A stretch of DNA of 64,000 nt, taken from assembly GCA_036655895.1 (NCBI GenBank), contig JAVVPF010000005.1, positions 1 to 64,000 on the forward strand, given 5' to 3'. The translations under genes were made by a program, and so were the position numbers. Below the pieces are notes generated by a model. That model saw only the letters and a program-made list of their open reading frames with translations. It did not search any database and was not told where the DNA came from. The DNA is from Cloacibacillus sp. (GTDB lineage Bacteria > Synergistota > Synergistia > Synergistales > Synergistaceae). Below are positions 35,552 through 44,467 of this stretch, one piece after another; the first letter of the stretch is position 1; the number at the start of each line of letters is the position of its first letter.

Positions 35552-37608
35552 TTTTCATCACTCTTTTCCGCCGTTTTTTTGTAAAATTCATGAAGCGCCA
35601 GTTGGGAGCGGCATTTTTGTTCTCCGATGGGCTTTACATATTCGTTTGCCCCGAAGACCGCCATATCGCGCGCCTTTACGTTGTCGCTCCACTGCAAGTC
35701 AAAGACCTTGTTCAGCTGCCTGCGTATCGCGGGGTCGAAGATTGGAACGCCGACCTCTATCCTTCGGCTTAAATTCCTCGTCATCCAGTCGGCGCTCAGG
35801 ATATACATTTTTTCCGCGCCGCCGCCGCCGAAAATTACCATTCGCGCGTGTTCAAGATAGATGTCGACGATGCTTATCACCCGGATGTTTTCGCTGAGCC
35901 CTTCGACACCGGGCTGGAGAGAGCAGGCCCCGCGCACTATAAGGCTGATCTTAACGCCGGCGCGGCTTGCCTTATAGAGTAGATTTATCATTTCCGGGTT
36001 GGTAAGGCTGTTGAATTTCGCCTTGATGTAGGCGTTTTTGCCTTTTTTCGCCAGCTTTATCTCATTTTCAATAAGTTCCTCAAAGCGTGAGCGCATGTTG
36101 TAGGGCGCGACCAGAAGCTCTTTGCAGGACATCGGCGTGTGCGAGATGATAGAGTCAAACACCGCGCGCGTTTCGGAGACGACCTCGCGCCGCGTCGTAA
36201 GCAGGCCGAAATCTGAATATATCTTTGCCGTCGATTCGCTGAAATTGCCAGTGCCGATATAGGCGTAGCCTTTCAGGCCTCCGCGCTCGCGGCGTTCGAC
36301 CAGTATCAGCTTGCAGTGCACCTTAAGCCCGGCCACGCCGTCTATGACGCGCACGCCGGCGCGCTGAAGGATGTCGGCGTACTCGATGTTCTGCCCCTCG
36401 TCAAAACGCGCCAGCAGCTCGATGATGACGGTGACGCACTTGCCGTTCTTCGCCGCGCCAATGAGCGCGTTTATCACCTTGGAATGTTCCGCCGTCCTGT
36501 ACAGCGTGATCGCGATGCTTTCCACCTTTGGGTCGATGGCGGCCTCCCGCAGAAAATCTATAAGGTGGTTGAAGGTATGATAAGGAAAATGCAGCATCAC
36601 GTCGCCCTTCGCAATGACCTTCAGAATGCTGGAGAACGGCGCGATGGCCGGATGGCGCATCGGAGCGGGCAGCTTTTCTTCAAGCCGGTCGCAGACGCGC
36701 GGAAACTTCATAAGGTCGTGCTTTAAGTGATAGCGGCCGCCCGGGTCGAGCGACGGGCCGCCCTTCAGTGAAAGCTTTGAGACGATCAGCGAAAGCAGAT
36801 CCTCCGGCATCTGTCTGTCATAGATGAGCCTCACGGGATTGCCGCGGTATCTGTTTTCTATGCCCTCTTCCATCTTTTCCATCAGGCTTTTGGAGATATC
36901 GTCGTCCAAGTCTATCTGGGCGTCCCTGACGACGCGGAAGGTGTGGGCCGTTATGGTTTCGCAGTTGAACATAAAGAATATCTCCCGCAGGCAGAGCCGT
37001 ATGATGTCGTCGATATAGATTATGTCTTTCTGTCCGGGAGCCGAAGGCAGCTCCACAAAACGCGGGCATGCGCTGCTGACCGGTATATGTATGAAGGCGA
37101 AGCGTTTGTTTTTTGACTTTGGCCCAGTCATTTTCACGCCGAGGTAGATGCCCCCGTCGCTTAGAAAGGGCATCGTCGTCGTCTTGCGTATCAACACGGG
37201 AACGATGCGCTCACTGATGACGGATGAATAATAGTCTACGCAGAACTTCTCCTGCTCCTCCGTCAGCTGCCGCTCGTTCACTACGCGTATCCCTATTTCC
37301 GCCATCTCTGCCAAGATGCCGTCGTAGGCGGCGTCAAATTTTTGCTGCGATTTCGCCATCAGCGCGTATATCTGCGGCAGCGCCTCGGCCGCGGCGCGTA
37401 TCTTGGCAGCCTGCCCGCCGCGCAGCCCCTTCATGCGGCTCATGCGGATCAGCTTCGCTACGCGCACCTTTACAAATTCGTCCTGGTTATTTGAAAAAAT
37501 CCCAAGGAACCTGAGACGCTGCATAAGCGGAACGTCGCCGTCCTGCGCCTCCTGCAGCACCCTGTCGTTGAAAACCAGCCAGCTCAGCTCCCTGTTGTTC
37601 ATTATCAT
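35548..37608 (-). CDS. ppk1: Polyphosphate kinase 1
   Basis: Transfers the gamma phosphate of ATP to polyphosphate reversibly. The N-terminus NNRELSWLVFNDRVLQEA is diagnostic. The two PLD-like active-site motifs are present: KVHCKLILVERRE near residue 432 (the phosphorylated histidine) and YLEHARMVIFGGG near residue 590. It has 686 residues. ATG 37608 is preferred because GGGGAGG lies 8 bases upstream; the 37635 alternative precedes it. Upstream are three PHO-box-like repeats, in line with phosphate-starvation control, and a second gene, ppx, follows in the operon. Confidence 0.95.
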   Translation of the reverse strand: MIMNNRELSWLVFNDRVLQEAQDGDVPLMQRLRFLGIFSNNQDEFVKVRVAKLIRMSRMKGLRGGQAAKIRAAAEALPQIYALMAKSQQKFDAAYDGILAEMAEIGIRVVNERQLTEEQEKFCVDYYSSVISERIVPVLIRKTTTMPFLSDGGIYLGVKMTGPKSKNKRFAFIHIPVSSACPRFVELPSAPGQKDIIYIDDIIRLCLREIFFMFNCETITAHTFRVVRDAQIDLDDDISKSLMEKMEEGIENRYRGNPVRLIYDRQMPEDLLSLIVSKLSLKGGPSLDPGGRYHLKHDLMKFPRVCDRLEEKLPAPMRHPAIAPFSSILKVIAKGDVMLHFPYHTFNHLIDFLREAAIDPKVESIAITLYRTAEHSKVINALIGAAKNGKCVTVIIELLARFDEGQNIEYADILQRAGVRVIDGVAGLKVHCKLILVERRERGGLKGYAYIGTGNFSESTAKIYSDFGLLTTRREVVSETRAVFDSIISHTPMSCKELLVAPYNMRSRFEELIENEIKLAKKGKNAYIKAKFNSLTNPEMINLLYKASRAGVKISLIVRGACSLQPGVEGLSENIRVISIVDIYLEHARMVIFGGGGAEKMYILSADWMTRNLSRRIEVGVPIFDPAIRRQLNKVFDLQWSDNVKARDMAVFGANEYVKPIGEQKCRSQLALHEFYKKTAEKSDEK

Positions 37609-37687
37609 TAGAGTATCCTCCCCCGCGTGGGGCACAACGTTAATGTAGCCATTACCCCATTATCTTAAGGCCGCGAAGGAAACGCAA

Positions 37688-37715
37688 AGTTAAAAGAACG
37701 TAAAATTAATGTTAA
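37688..37715 (-). promoter_or_regulatory. PHO-box-like repeats upstream of ppk1
   Basis: On the minus strand, TTAACA (37710-37715), TTTACG (37699-37704) and TTAACT (37688-37693) are spaced exactly 11 bp apart, matching the periodicity of PhoP-binding direct repeats (TTAACA-like) in Firmicutes. Confidence 0.6.
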
Positions 37716-37785
37716 ATTTATGTATTTTGCGAAAAAACCAACCAACCACGCTCAAAGAAAGGAGCTCCCGCGTTATAGTGCGCTA

Positions 37786-38442
37786 TCAGTGCAACCGGCT
37801 TATGCCGTTTGGGGTTGCGCTTAGCACTTCGGGGAGTTTGTTCAGTTCCTCGATGAAGGTCATGGTCTGTTTGTCTGTTTTTGAGCGCAGGTGGAGCATT
37901 ATCAGCATTTGCGGGGGCACGGAGGCGTCGGCCACCGGCGTGAAGGTCTGTATTATCTCCGCTGCAGCTTTGGCGGCGGTGGTTTTGGCCGTTTTTTTCA
38001 TAGAGCGCTCTGCGCGTTTTTTATCCGCCGCATATTGCTCTGCCAAGACGCCGCTTTTGAGGACTACGAGCGCTTCGCCCGGCGCGTATTGCGGGGCGGC
38101 TTCTTTTTTTGCACAGAGCGCGGCGCGGGCGTATTCCGCGCCGGTGACGGCCCCTTTTGGAGCGCGGACGCCGTCTTTTGCGTGAATGCATAGCGACATG
38201 ACCTTGCCATCTTTGAGGCCGGCGTAGTTCCACCATTTTGTCGCCTCGTCATAGAGCAGCACGAAGCCTTCTTTATTTTGTATCCAGTGCGCCCGCTCGT
38301 CGCCGCAGTTTTTTATTGTAATGGAGCTTCCGTCCGGCTGCATTGGGGTGCGTTCCATGCGGAGGTCCGCGCCTGCGAATGCCGGCGTCACGAAGGCCGC
38401 CGTAAAGAGGACGGCCGCCAATAATATCAGTCTGATATTCAT
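37786..38442 (-). CDS. Secreted protein resembling protease propeptides, without a protease domain
   Basis: A 218-residue exported protein (signal peptide cleavage near AFA-GA, residue 23). Residues 30-85 resemble the N-terminal prodomain of M6-type metalloproteases (MQPDGSSITIKNCGDERAHW). Residues 118-218 resemble the inhibitor-I9/fervidolysin-like prodomain of subtilases (YAPGEALVVLKSG ... VLSATPNGI). No catalytic domain follows before the stop. It may be a stand-alone protease inhibitor or chaperone, or the remnant of a longer gene. Confidence that it is a real gene is good; the domain reading is by pattern. Confidence 0.55.
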   Translation of the reverse strand: MNIRLILLAAVLFTAAFVTPAFAGADLRMERTPMQPDGSSITIKNCGDERAHWIQNKEGFVLLYDEATKWWNYAGLKDGKVMSLCIHAKDGVRAPKGAVTGAEYARAALCAKKEAAPQYAPGEALVVLKSGVLAEQYAADKKRAERSMKKTAKTTAAKAAAEIIQTFTPVADASVPPQMLIMLHLRSKTDKQTMTFIEELNKLPEVLSATPNGISRLH

Positions 38443-38628
38443 TTAAGCCGCTCCTTTCACCGTTGTCTTTTTGTAAATAGATTTCGCGCGCTGGCCGCGC
38501 GCGGCCATTTTTTAAGATTCCGCCGTATCTACAGTCTATTCCAATAAATTGATGAAATCAAGACGGAGCCTCTTATATTGCGCAGGGGTGACGGAAAGGC
38601 GGCGTGATGTTTATATAAAAAACGAGGC

Positions 38629-38661
38629 AAGCCGCCCGTGAGCCATGGAAAGGGGCGGCTT
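38629..38661 (-). terminator. Terminator of the pst operon
   Basis: AAGCCGCCC pairs with GGGCGGCTT across a 15-nt loop; on the minus strand a TTTTTT run follows after a few bases, about 80 bp past pstB. The rest of the spacer between this and the propeptide-like gene holds no gene. Confidence 0.7.
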
Positions 38662-38742
38662 TGTTATGGGGCAAATCGCCCGTTTTGTTTAAAATTTCGG
38701 CGCCGCGCTGGTTTTGCGCCGTCCTTCGTTTAAGGCCGCTTT

Positions 38743-39498
38743 CTACAACAGCGTCTCCAGAAAGGCCTCGCCCTCTTCTTTTGGCAGTTCGTCTTTGCTA
38801 AGTTTTTTTATTATTCGGCCTTCGCCCATGACGATGAAGTGTTCACCAAGTTTTTTTGCCTGGGTCAGGCTGTGCGAGACCATTATCATGGGGATGCGTT
38901 CTTTTAATTTCATCAGGTGTTCTTCTATCAGCTCTGTTGATTTTCTGTCCAGCGACGCGGTCGGCTCGTCAAGCAGCAGCAGGTCGGGCTCCATCGCAAG
39001 CGTCCGCGCGAGGCAGAGGCGCTGCTGTTGACCGCCCGAAAAACTTGCGGCGCGCTGGTTCAAACGGTCTTTTACCTCGTCCCAGAGGCCGACTTCGCGC
39101 AGGCTTTTTTCCATGCGGCGCGCCGCCTCCGCGCGCGAAAGGCCCAGCACCAGCTCCAGCGGCATCGTTATGTTTTTTGCAAGAGAAAGCGGCAGAGGGT
39201 TTGGCGTCTGAAAGACCATTCCGGCGCTGCGGCGGATGTACGTTAAATCCGGTGCGTCGCTGCCGTAAACGTTTGTCAGCGCTCCTCCCAAACGCACCTG
39301 GACCGAGCCGCCGCCTTCGTATCCGGGAAAGCTTTCGTTTAGGCGGTTCAGCGAGCGCAGCAGCGTCGTCTTTCCAGAACCGGAACGCCCAAGCAGCACC
39401 GTGACGCCCTCCTTTGGAATATCGGCGCTTACGCCGCAAAGCGCAGGCTCTTTATTGAAGGCCACCCAAAGGCCATCTATCTTGGCGCAAAGTTCCAT
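38743..39498 (-). CDS. pstB: Phosphate ABC transporter ATPase PstB
   Basis: ATPase of the high-affinity phosphate importer. The 251-residue protein has Walker A GRSGSGKTT (near residue 37), the signature FSGGQQQRLCLARTL near residue 150, and Walker B LLLLDEPTASLD. It is the last gene of pstSCAB, one base from pstA. No phoU follows, which is less usual: phoU often ends this operon. Confidence 0.9.
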   Translation of the reverse strand: MELCAKIDGLWVAFNKEPALCGVSADIPKEGVTVLLGRSGSGKTTLLRSLNRLNESFPGYEGGGSVQVRLGGALTNVYGSDAPDLTYIRRSAGMVFQTPNPLPLSLAKNITMPLELVLGLSRAEAARRMEKSLREVGLWDEVKDRLNQRAASFSGGQQQRLCLARTLAMEPDLLLLDEPTASLDRKSTELIEEHLMKLKERIPMIMVSHSLTQAKKLGEHFIVMGEGRIIKKLSKDELPKEEGEAFLETLL

Positions 39499-39499
39499 C

Positions 39500-40426
39500 T
39501 CAATTCCCCCTGAATCTGCGTTCCATGCCGCGCTGGCAAAGCCACGCGGCGCCCATCAGCGCCGCCGAAAGCATCAATAAAACCAGCGACGCGCCGAATC
39601 CGCGCAGCAGTTCGCTTTCGTCTGCGTACTGCGCCGCCGTATAGTATATGAGAAAGGGCAGAGCCTCAAACTTTGAGGCAAGCCCCGCGGGAAGCCCTGA
39701 ATTTACTACGACGCCGGTGAGCATGATCACGGCGGTGTCCTCTGCGGCGCGTCCCATGGCGAGCATGACGCCGCCCAGGATGCCGCGCGCCGCGGCGGGA
39801 ACGAGAAGCCGAAGCATTATCGCGTTATGCGAAAACCCAAGCGACGCGCCGGTGATCTCAAGCATCGGCGGCAGGCTTTCTATCGAGGCGCGCGTCGTGA
39901 CGACAAGCGCCGGCATGACGAGCAGCGCGAGGCAGAAGGCGGCGAGCGCGATGGAGGTTGTGGCGTCGGGCGCTATGGTTCGGCGCAGCGCTATGATGAG
40001 CACGAAGCCGAAAAGCCCCATCACGATCGACGGGACGCTTGCCAAAAGCTCTATGCCGGAGGAAAGTGTGCGCGCGAGGCCGCTTTCGGAATAACGGGCG
40101 AGGAAGAGGCCGCATCCGATGCCAGGGACAAGCGCCATAAGCATTGTGAGCGCCACAAGGCAGAAGGTTCCGGCGAAGGCTGGCCATATCCCCTCCCATA
40201 CCGGAGCCGCGTGAAAAATGGCTTCAAGGGGCGGCGTGTCGCCGAAGAAAAGTCTCACGTCAAGCGTCTGAAATCCCTGCTGGAAAATGAAGAAAATGAG
40301 CGCCCCGCAGCCTCCGGCGACTACGGCGGCGCTTGCAAAGGCAAGCGCTTTCAATGCGTAAAATTTTATCCGCAGCGTTGACCGCGTTCTTTTTTCTTTA
40401 GTTATCTTAGTTAGCAGCTTTATCAT
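39500..40426 (-). CDS. pstA: Phosphate ABC transporter permease PstA
   Basis: A 308-residue six-helix permease with the binding-protein-dependent transport motif near residue 230 (MGRAAEDTAVIMLTG). It forms the channel with PstC. The start overlaps the pstC end by four bases (ATGA). Confidence 0.9.
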   Translation of the reverse strand: MIKLLTKITKEKRTRSTLRIKFYALKALAFASAAVVAGGCGALIFFIFQQGFQTLDVRLFFGDTPPLEAIFHAAPVWEGIWPAFAGTFCLVALTMLMALVPGIGCGLFLARYSESGLARTLSSGIELLASVPSIVMGLFGFVLIIALRRTIAPDATTSIALAAFCLALLVMPALVVTTRASIESLPPMLEITGASLGFSHNAIMLRLLVPAAARGILGGVMLAMGRAAEDTAVIMLTGVVVNSGLPAGLASKFEALPFLIYYTAAQYADESELLRGFGASLVLLMLSAALMGAAWLCQRGMERRFRGN

Positions 40427-41259
40427 TCTTCGCCGTCTCCTCTTAACGATCGCAGGAGCAGATTTGCGCCCGCGCTTAACGCAAGCAGAATGCCCCCCGC
40501 CACGAACAGCGAATAGTAGGCCGTCCCGCCAACGTCAGACGAGAGCGCAAGGCCGATGTGCGCGGTGAGCGTCCTGAATGATTCTATAGGCGAGCCGGGG
40601 TACTGCACCGCGTTTCCGGCAAGCATCGTTGGTATCATCGTATCTCCCGCCGCACGCCCGAAGCCCAAAAGAGCGGCGCCTCGCAGCCATTTTCGTGATG
40701 CGGGCAGCACCACCCAGACGAAATTTTCAGCCTTCGAAAGCCCCAGCGCCGCCGCGGTAAGAGAGGTTTCCGCCGCCGTCTGTGCGGCTGCGCCCTCCAT
40801 AGCGATCGCCATTGTAGGCGTTATGAGCAGCGACAGCACCAGAGTTGCCGTAAGCCACGAAAAGCCGGAGCCGCCAAAGGCGTCTCGGATGAGCGGCACC
40901 AGCAGGAAGACGGAGGCGAAGCCAAATACGACGGTGGGAATGGCGGTCATTATGCGCAGCAGCGCCGAAAGCAGCGACGCGCTCGTTTTTCCGCCAAATC
41001 CGTGTATGTAGCAAAGACAGCCGAGCGCCAAAAGCCATCCGATGATGAGCGAGGAAAAAGAAAGCGCAAGGGTGGCCGCAACCATCGGAAGAATACCGAA
41101 CTGCTGTGAGTCTGGCGCCCAGACAGAGGAAAAGAGCGTGGGGCCGCTCATAAAAAGCCCCTCCGCCGCGCAGAATATTATAAAGACGAATACTGTGGAA
41201 AGCAGCGCCGTCACGTAAAGCGCGGACGCCGAAAGCCACAGCGGTTTTTTATCGTTCAT
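40423..41259 (-). CDS. pstC: Phosphate ABC transporter permease PstC
   Basis: A 278-residue six-helix permease with the conserved loop GFGRAAGDTMIPTMLAGN near residue 200. It pairs with PstA. A strong hairpin lies between it and pstS, which likely reduces permease expression relative to the binding protein. Confidence 0.9.
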   Translation of the reverse strand: MNDKKPLWLSASALYVTALLSTVFVFIIFCAAEGLFMSGPTLFSSVWAPDSQQFGILPMVAATLALSFSSLIIGWLLALGCLCYIHGFGGKTSASLLSALLRIMTAIPTVVFGFASVFLLVPLIRDAFGGSGFSWLTATLVLSLLITPTMAIAMEGAAAQTAAETSLTAAALGLSKAENFVWVVLPASRKWLRGAALLGFGRAAGDTMIPTMLAGNAVQYPGSPIESFRTLTAHIGLALSSDVGGTAYYSLFVAGGILLALSAGANLLLRSLRGDGEE

Positions 41260-41267
41260 TACGGTAT

Positions 41268-41287
41268 GGGGCCGCGGTTGCGGCCCC
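41268..41287 (-). promoter_or_regulatory. Intercistronic hairpin between pstS and pstC
   Basis: A perfect 8-bp stem GGGGCCGC / GCGGCCCC with a 4-nt loop and no T run; likely an mRNA-stabilising or partial-termination element. Confidence 0.7.
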
Positions 41288-41303
41288 GCCTCTTTTCCCG
41301 CAG

Positions 41304-42134
41304 TTACTTTCTTTTGAGGGGGATATATTTGCTCTCTTTGATTATCTGTTGCCCCTCCGGCGAGTAGATGTAATCAATGAAAAGAGCAGTGAGACCCGAG
41401 GGCTCGCCCTTTGTGTTCATGTAGAGGTCGCGAACGACGGTGTATTTGCCGTTTGCGGCGTTTTCCTGCGTCGCGGTCATTCCGGCAAGTTTCGGCGCTT
41501 TGACCGACTTGTCAATATGGCCGATGCCGACGTAGCCGATGGCGCGCGCGTCCTTCGCCACCGCCGTCTTCATCGCGCCGTTGGAGCTTACGACGTTTGC
41601 CTTGGCGGAGACGGCGCCCTTGTTTATCGCCTTCTCTGTGAAGACCTCGCGCGTGCCGCTGCCGTCCTCGCGCACATACAGGTTTATCTCCGCGTCCGCG
41701 CCGCCAACCTGTTTCCAGTTTGTTATTTTGCCTGCGTAAATATCGCCGAGCTGTTCAAACGAAAGCTCCGCGACTTTGTTTTCCGGGTTGATGACGACGG
41801 CCACTCCGTCTATCGCAAACGGGAAGGTCTTAAGGCCGTATTTTTCTATTTCATCCTTCTTAAGGGCGCGCCCCGTGTTGCCTATTTCGACCAGTCCTTC
41901 GCCCACCTGCTTCACGCCGACGCCGGAACCGCCGCCCGCCACTGTGATGCGGATGTCGCGGTTTGCGCTCATGATGCGTTTTGCCGCTTCCTGCATGACG
42001 GGGATGTGCGCCGTGCCGCCGGCTATGTCTATCTTGCCCTTCTGCCCTTTAAAGGAATCAAGCGGCGCCGCCGTTGCGGCCGATGCCGTAAGAATACAAA
42101 TCATTGCTGTCATAACGATATTTTTCATCTTCAT
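41304..42134 (-). CDS. pstS: Phosphate-binding protein PstS
   Basis: Exported phosphate receptor. The signal peptide ends near ATAA (residue 22). The mature domain has the phosphate-binding segments GGTAHIPVM, GGGSGVGVKQVGEG near residue 66 and YVREDGSGTREVF near residue 152. The 276-residue length is usual. It is the first gene of pstSCAB. Confidence 0.93.
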   Translation of the reverse strand: MKMKNIVMTAMICILTASAATAAPLDSFKGQKGKIDIAGGTAHIPVMQEAAKRIMSANRDIRITVAGGGSGVGVKQVGEGLVEIGNTGRALKKDEIEKYGLKTFPFAIDGVAVVINPENKVAELSFEQLGDIYAGKITNWKQVGGADAEINLYVREDGSGTREVFTEKAINKGAVSAKANVVSSNGAMKTAVAKDARAIGYVGIGHIDKSVKAPKLAGMTATQENAANGKYTVVRDLYMNTKGEPSGLTALFIDYIYSPEGQQIIKESKYIPLKRK

Positions 42135-42418
42135 TTAAAATTTCTCCTTCACTGTTTTTGATAGGATGATCGCGAATGCGCGGCACAGCGCCGCGGCGCC
42201 TGTTGTTATTGGCGCGCAGTATAGGACGTATTTTTAATGCCGAAGAAAGCCGAAAGACTCCGTTTTTCGTTTAGAGAATAGGAGAAAGAGAGAGTTCGGA
42301 CAGGAAATGAATATCTTCGGCGCTTAAAAAATGCAGCCCGTGCATTTTATTTGGATAAGATCAAGACTGCGCCAAAATTTTTCACCCTTTCCGAGAATCG
42401 TTTAGTTTTTACCGGGAA

Positions 42419-42449
42419 ATAATATCACACTGAATCGGACAAATGTCAA
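42419..42449 (-). promoter_or_regulatory. Promoter of the pst operon
   Basis: On the minus strand, TTGACA (42444-42449) and GATATT (42421-42426) are 17 bp apart; TATTAT lies two bases further. The leader to pstS would be about 280 nt. No PHO-box-like repeats are evident here, unlike ppk1, and I see no other feature in the leader. Confidence 0.6.
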
Positions 42450-42585
42450 TGGCGTAATCTTGAATTATTTCAAAATTTGGGCGCAGCGACAAATCAGGCC
42501 ACTAATCGCGCAAAAAACGGCGCTGGCTGGCTCAACGCCGCGCCTGCGCCGCAGAACTTGATAATTTATGCCGGCCGCAGCGCGG

Positions 42586-42870
42586 CTAGGCTTTTTTATG
42601 ATGACGGCAGCCGCCGCCTTCGGTCATCATTTCGTAAATCGGCACGTAGACTGCAAGCAGCGCCGCCACATTTTCATGGCAGCCGCGCCCGGATGGATTG
42701 TGAGCAGAACAGCTGTTGTCGCCGCAAAGCGGGACGGCAGCCGCAACCGTCTCGTAATCGCGCGCGCCGTTTGTGATTGCGACAAGCACCATGTTTTTTG
42801 TAGAGCCGGTCGTGGTGCAGACCTTCATATCGGCTCCGGCCTGACGCCAGAGGCCCTCCAAATCGATCAT
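42586..42870 (-). CDS. Small cysteine-rich protein, possibly BFD-like [2Fe-2S]
   Basis: A 94-residue protein with cysteines at about residues 18, 49, 54, 64 and 87 and a pattern (KVC...VLVAITNGARDYETV...LCGDNSC) reminiscent of the helix-turn-helix [2Fe-2S] domain of bacterioferritin-associated ferredoxin, though the usual CxC is only one Cys here. AGGAGGGG before the ATG supports a real gene. It ends in GGGCRHHKKA, a possible metal-binding tail. Family assignment is weak. Confidence 0.5.
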   Translation of the reverse strand: MIDLEGLWRQAGADMKVCTTTGSTKNMVLVAITNGARDYETVAAAVPLCGDNSCSAHNPSGRGCHENVAALLAVYVPIYEMMTEGGGCRHHKKA

Positions 42871-42887
42871 TTTTGACCCCTCCTAAA

Positions 42888-43655
42888 TTAAATATTCGCC
42901 GACGTTGAATATATGGCGATTTTGTCTATCATTTTGAAGCCGTGGCTGATATAGAGCTTGAAGCCTTCCTCTGTGGCGAGCAGGCATAGCTCTTTGTCAG
43001 CTTTGAGCGAGAGGCCGCCGAGCGCCTCCAAAAGACGTCCCGCGTGCCCACGTTTGCGGTATTCCGGCAGAGTGGCGAAATAATAGAGCCCCATTGTCTC
43101 CGCCGTTTCGTGCAGAAGCGCCGTCGTCACTATCCTGCCCTCGTCGCGGAGCACCAGCGCGCGGTTTCCAGAAGCCTGCGCCAAATATTCCCCAAAGGAC
43201 CTATATCCCGCGATGCCCTTTGCGTCAGCGCCGTCTCCGCCGAATGCAAGCCAAAGCGCCTCGGCCCAGTCGCTGCGCTGCGCGCCGGAAATGTCTTCAA
43301 AGCAGCCCGCGCCGTCAAGCGGCGTCATGTTTTCGCGCGGCAGGTACATAGAGGTGTAGATGCGCCTTCTGAGCAGTCCGTTTTCTTGAAAGGCCTCCGC
43401 CAGCTCGTAGGGCGTGCTTGGAAGCCACGGCGCAATGAAAGAGGCGCCGCGTTTCTCAAAAAAGGCCTTCGCCTCCGCCACATCTTTCGGCCTCGCCTCT
43501 TCGTTGAAAATGACATAATTTTCGCCGGCCGACGGCTCGCCGCTCGCCGCGGCAAGCGATCCGTCCTTGAAATGAAGAGAGGCTCCATGCGGAGCGCCCG
43601 CTATCATCTGCAAAAAAGAACGGAAATTATTATTAAACTGAGATGCTGCGTCCAT
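42888..43655 (-). CDS. GNAT family N-acetyltransferase
   Basis: A 255-residue protein with a C-terminal GNAT domain: the acetyl-CoA pyrophosphate-binding stretch YRKRGHAGRLLEALG near residue 200 follows a beta-strand, and LYISHGFKMIDKI closes the fold. The N-terminal half (1-115) is a divergent GNAT-like or accessory domain. It lies just upstream of the small Cys-rich gene, 17 bases apart, so the two are likely cotranscribed. The substrate is unknown. Confidence 0.8.
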   Translation of the reverse strand: MDAASQFNNNFRSFLQMIAGAPHGASLHFKDGSLAAASGEPSAGENYVIFNEEARPKDVAEAKAFFEKRGASFIAPWLPSTPYELAEAFQENGLLRRRIYTSMYLPRENMTPLDGAGCFEDISGAQRSDWAEALWLAFGGDGADAKGIAGYRSFGEYLAQASGNRALVLRDEGRIVTTALLHETAETMGLYYFATLPEYRKRGHAGRLLEALGGLSLKADKELCLLATEEGFKLYISHGFKMIDKIAIYSTSANI

Positions 43656-43860
43656 AGTTTTCTCCTTATAGGTGCGGTATGTATATGCGCCGTATATGCT
43701 TTAAAATTTTCAAAATCAGGCAAAGAAAAGAGACTTCAAAAGGATTTTACAGGAGAAGCGCCCCGTTGATGCAATCCGCACAAGCCTCCTTTATAATTAA
43801 ATACGATATTCCTGAAAATAACAATGACCTAATTTCGTAAATAACCGGGAGAGTGCTGAT

Positions 43861-44334
43861 ATGAGAGAGAAAAAGGAAAAGAAGATAAAAGAACAAGAGG
43901 GCTTCACGCTGTCAAACGCAGCGCCGCTTGAGCTTTCGCTCGGCGCGCTGCTGGGCGGCGCATCTTCCGCGCCGCGCGCGCGCGGCGCGGAAAATTCTGT
44001 TGACGCAGCAAGCGGCGAACGCGCCAAAAACGCAGCTGACGCCGCCGCCTCTTTCGCGCCTGAGGAGCGGCCGGCGCCCGCGGCAAAAGAGGCTAAGATC
44101 TCACGCGTATCGCTGAAGCGCGAGCGCGCGGGGCGAGGCGGACGCACCGTCACTCTCGTCATTCTGCCGGCAGGCTACAGCGGCGACAAAGAACTGCTTG
44201 CGAAGGAGCTGCGCAAAGGGCTCGGCTGCGGCTCCTCTATAGAAGAGGGAACGATAGTCTTGCAGGGCGATATTGCGGACAGAGCGGAGGCATGGTTTGC
44301 AAAAAAGGGCGTCGCAAAGATAGTCAAAGGGTGA
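43861..44334 (+). CDS. yciH: SUI1/YciH-type translation initiation factor homologue
   Basis: The C-terminal 70 residues form a SUI1/eIF1 domain (GRGGRTVTLVILPAGY ... LRKGLGCGSSIEEGTIVLQGD). Bacterial YciH proteins affect start-codon discrimination. The N-terminal 85 residues are low complexity, rich in Ala, Glu and Arg, longer than the 20-30 residue leader of E. coli YciH. GGGAGAG lies before the ATG. Single gene; no clear terminator. Confidence 0.85.
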   Translation: MREKKEKKIKEQEGFTLSNAAPLELSLGALLGGASSAPRARGAENSVDAASGERAKNAADAAASFAPEERPAPAAKEAKISRVSLKRERAGRGGRTVTLVILPAGYSGDKELLAKELRKGLGCGSSIEEGTIVLQGDIADRAEAWFAKKGVAKIVKG

Positions 44335-44467
44335 TTTTTGGCAAACGCGCGGCGACCGTGTGTTAAAAAAAGAGTTTATATGATTTGATTTATATTGACT
44401 AATTTAAAAGAGCATAATGCAAAGTAACGGCTTTACGGATTACCGGCCGTGCCGCCGCCTGCGGCGG

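Noticed and set aside
42135-42585. Searched for PHO boxes and leader peptides before pstS
   Set aside because: Only a promoter was convincing; no spaced TTAACA-like repeats or coding leader were found.
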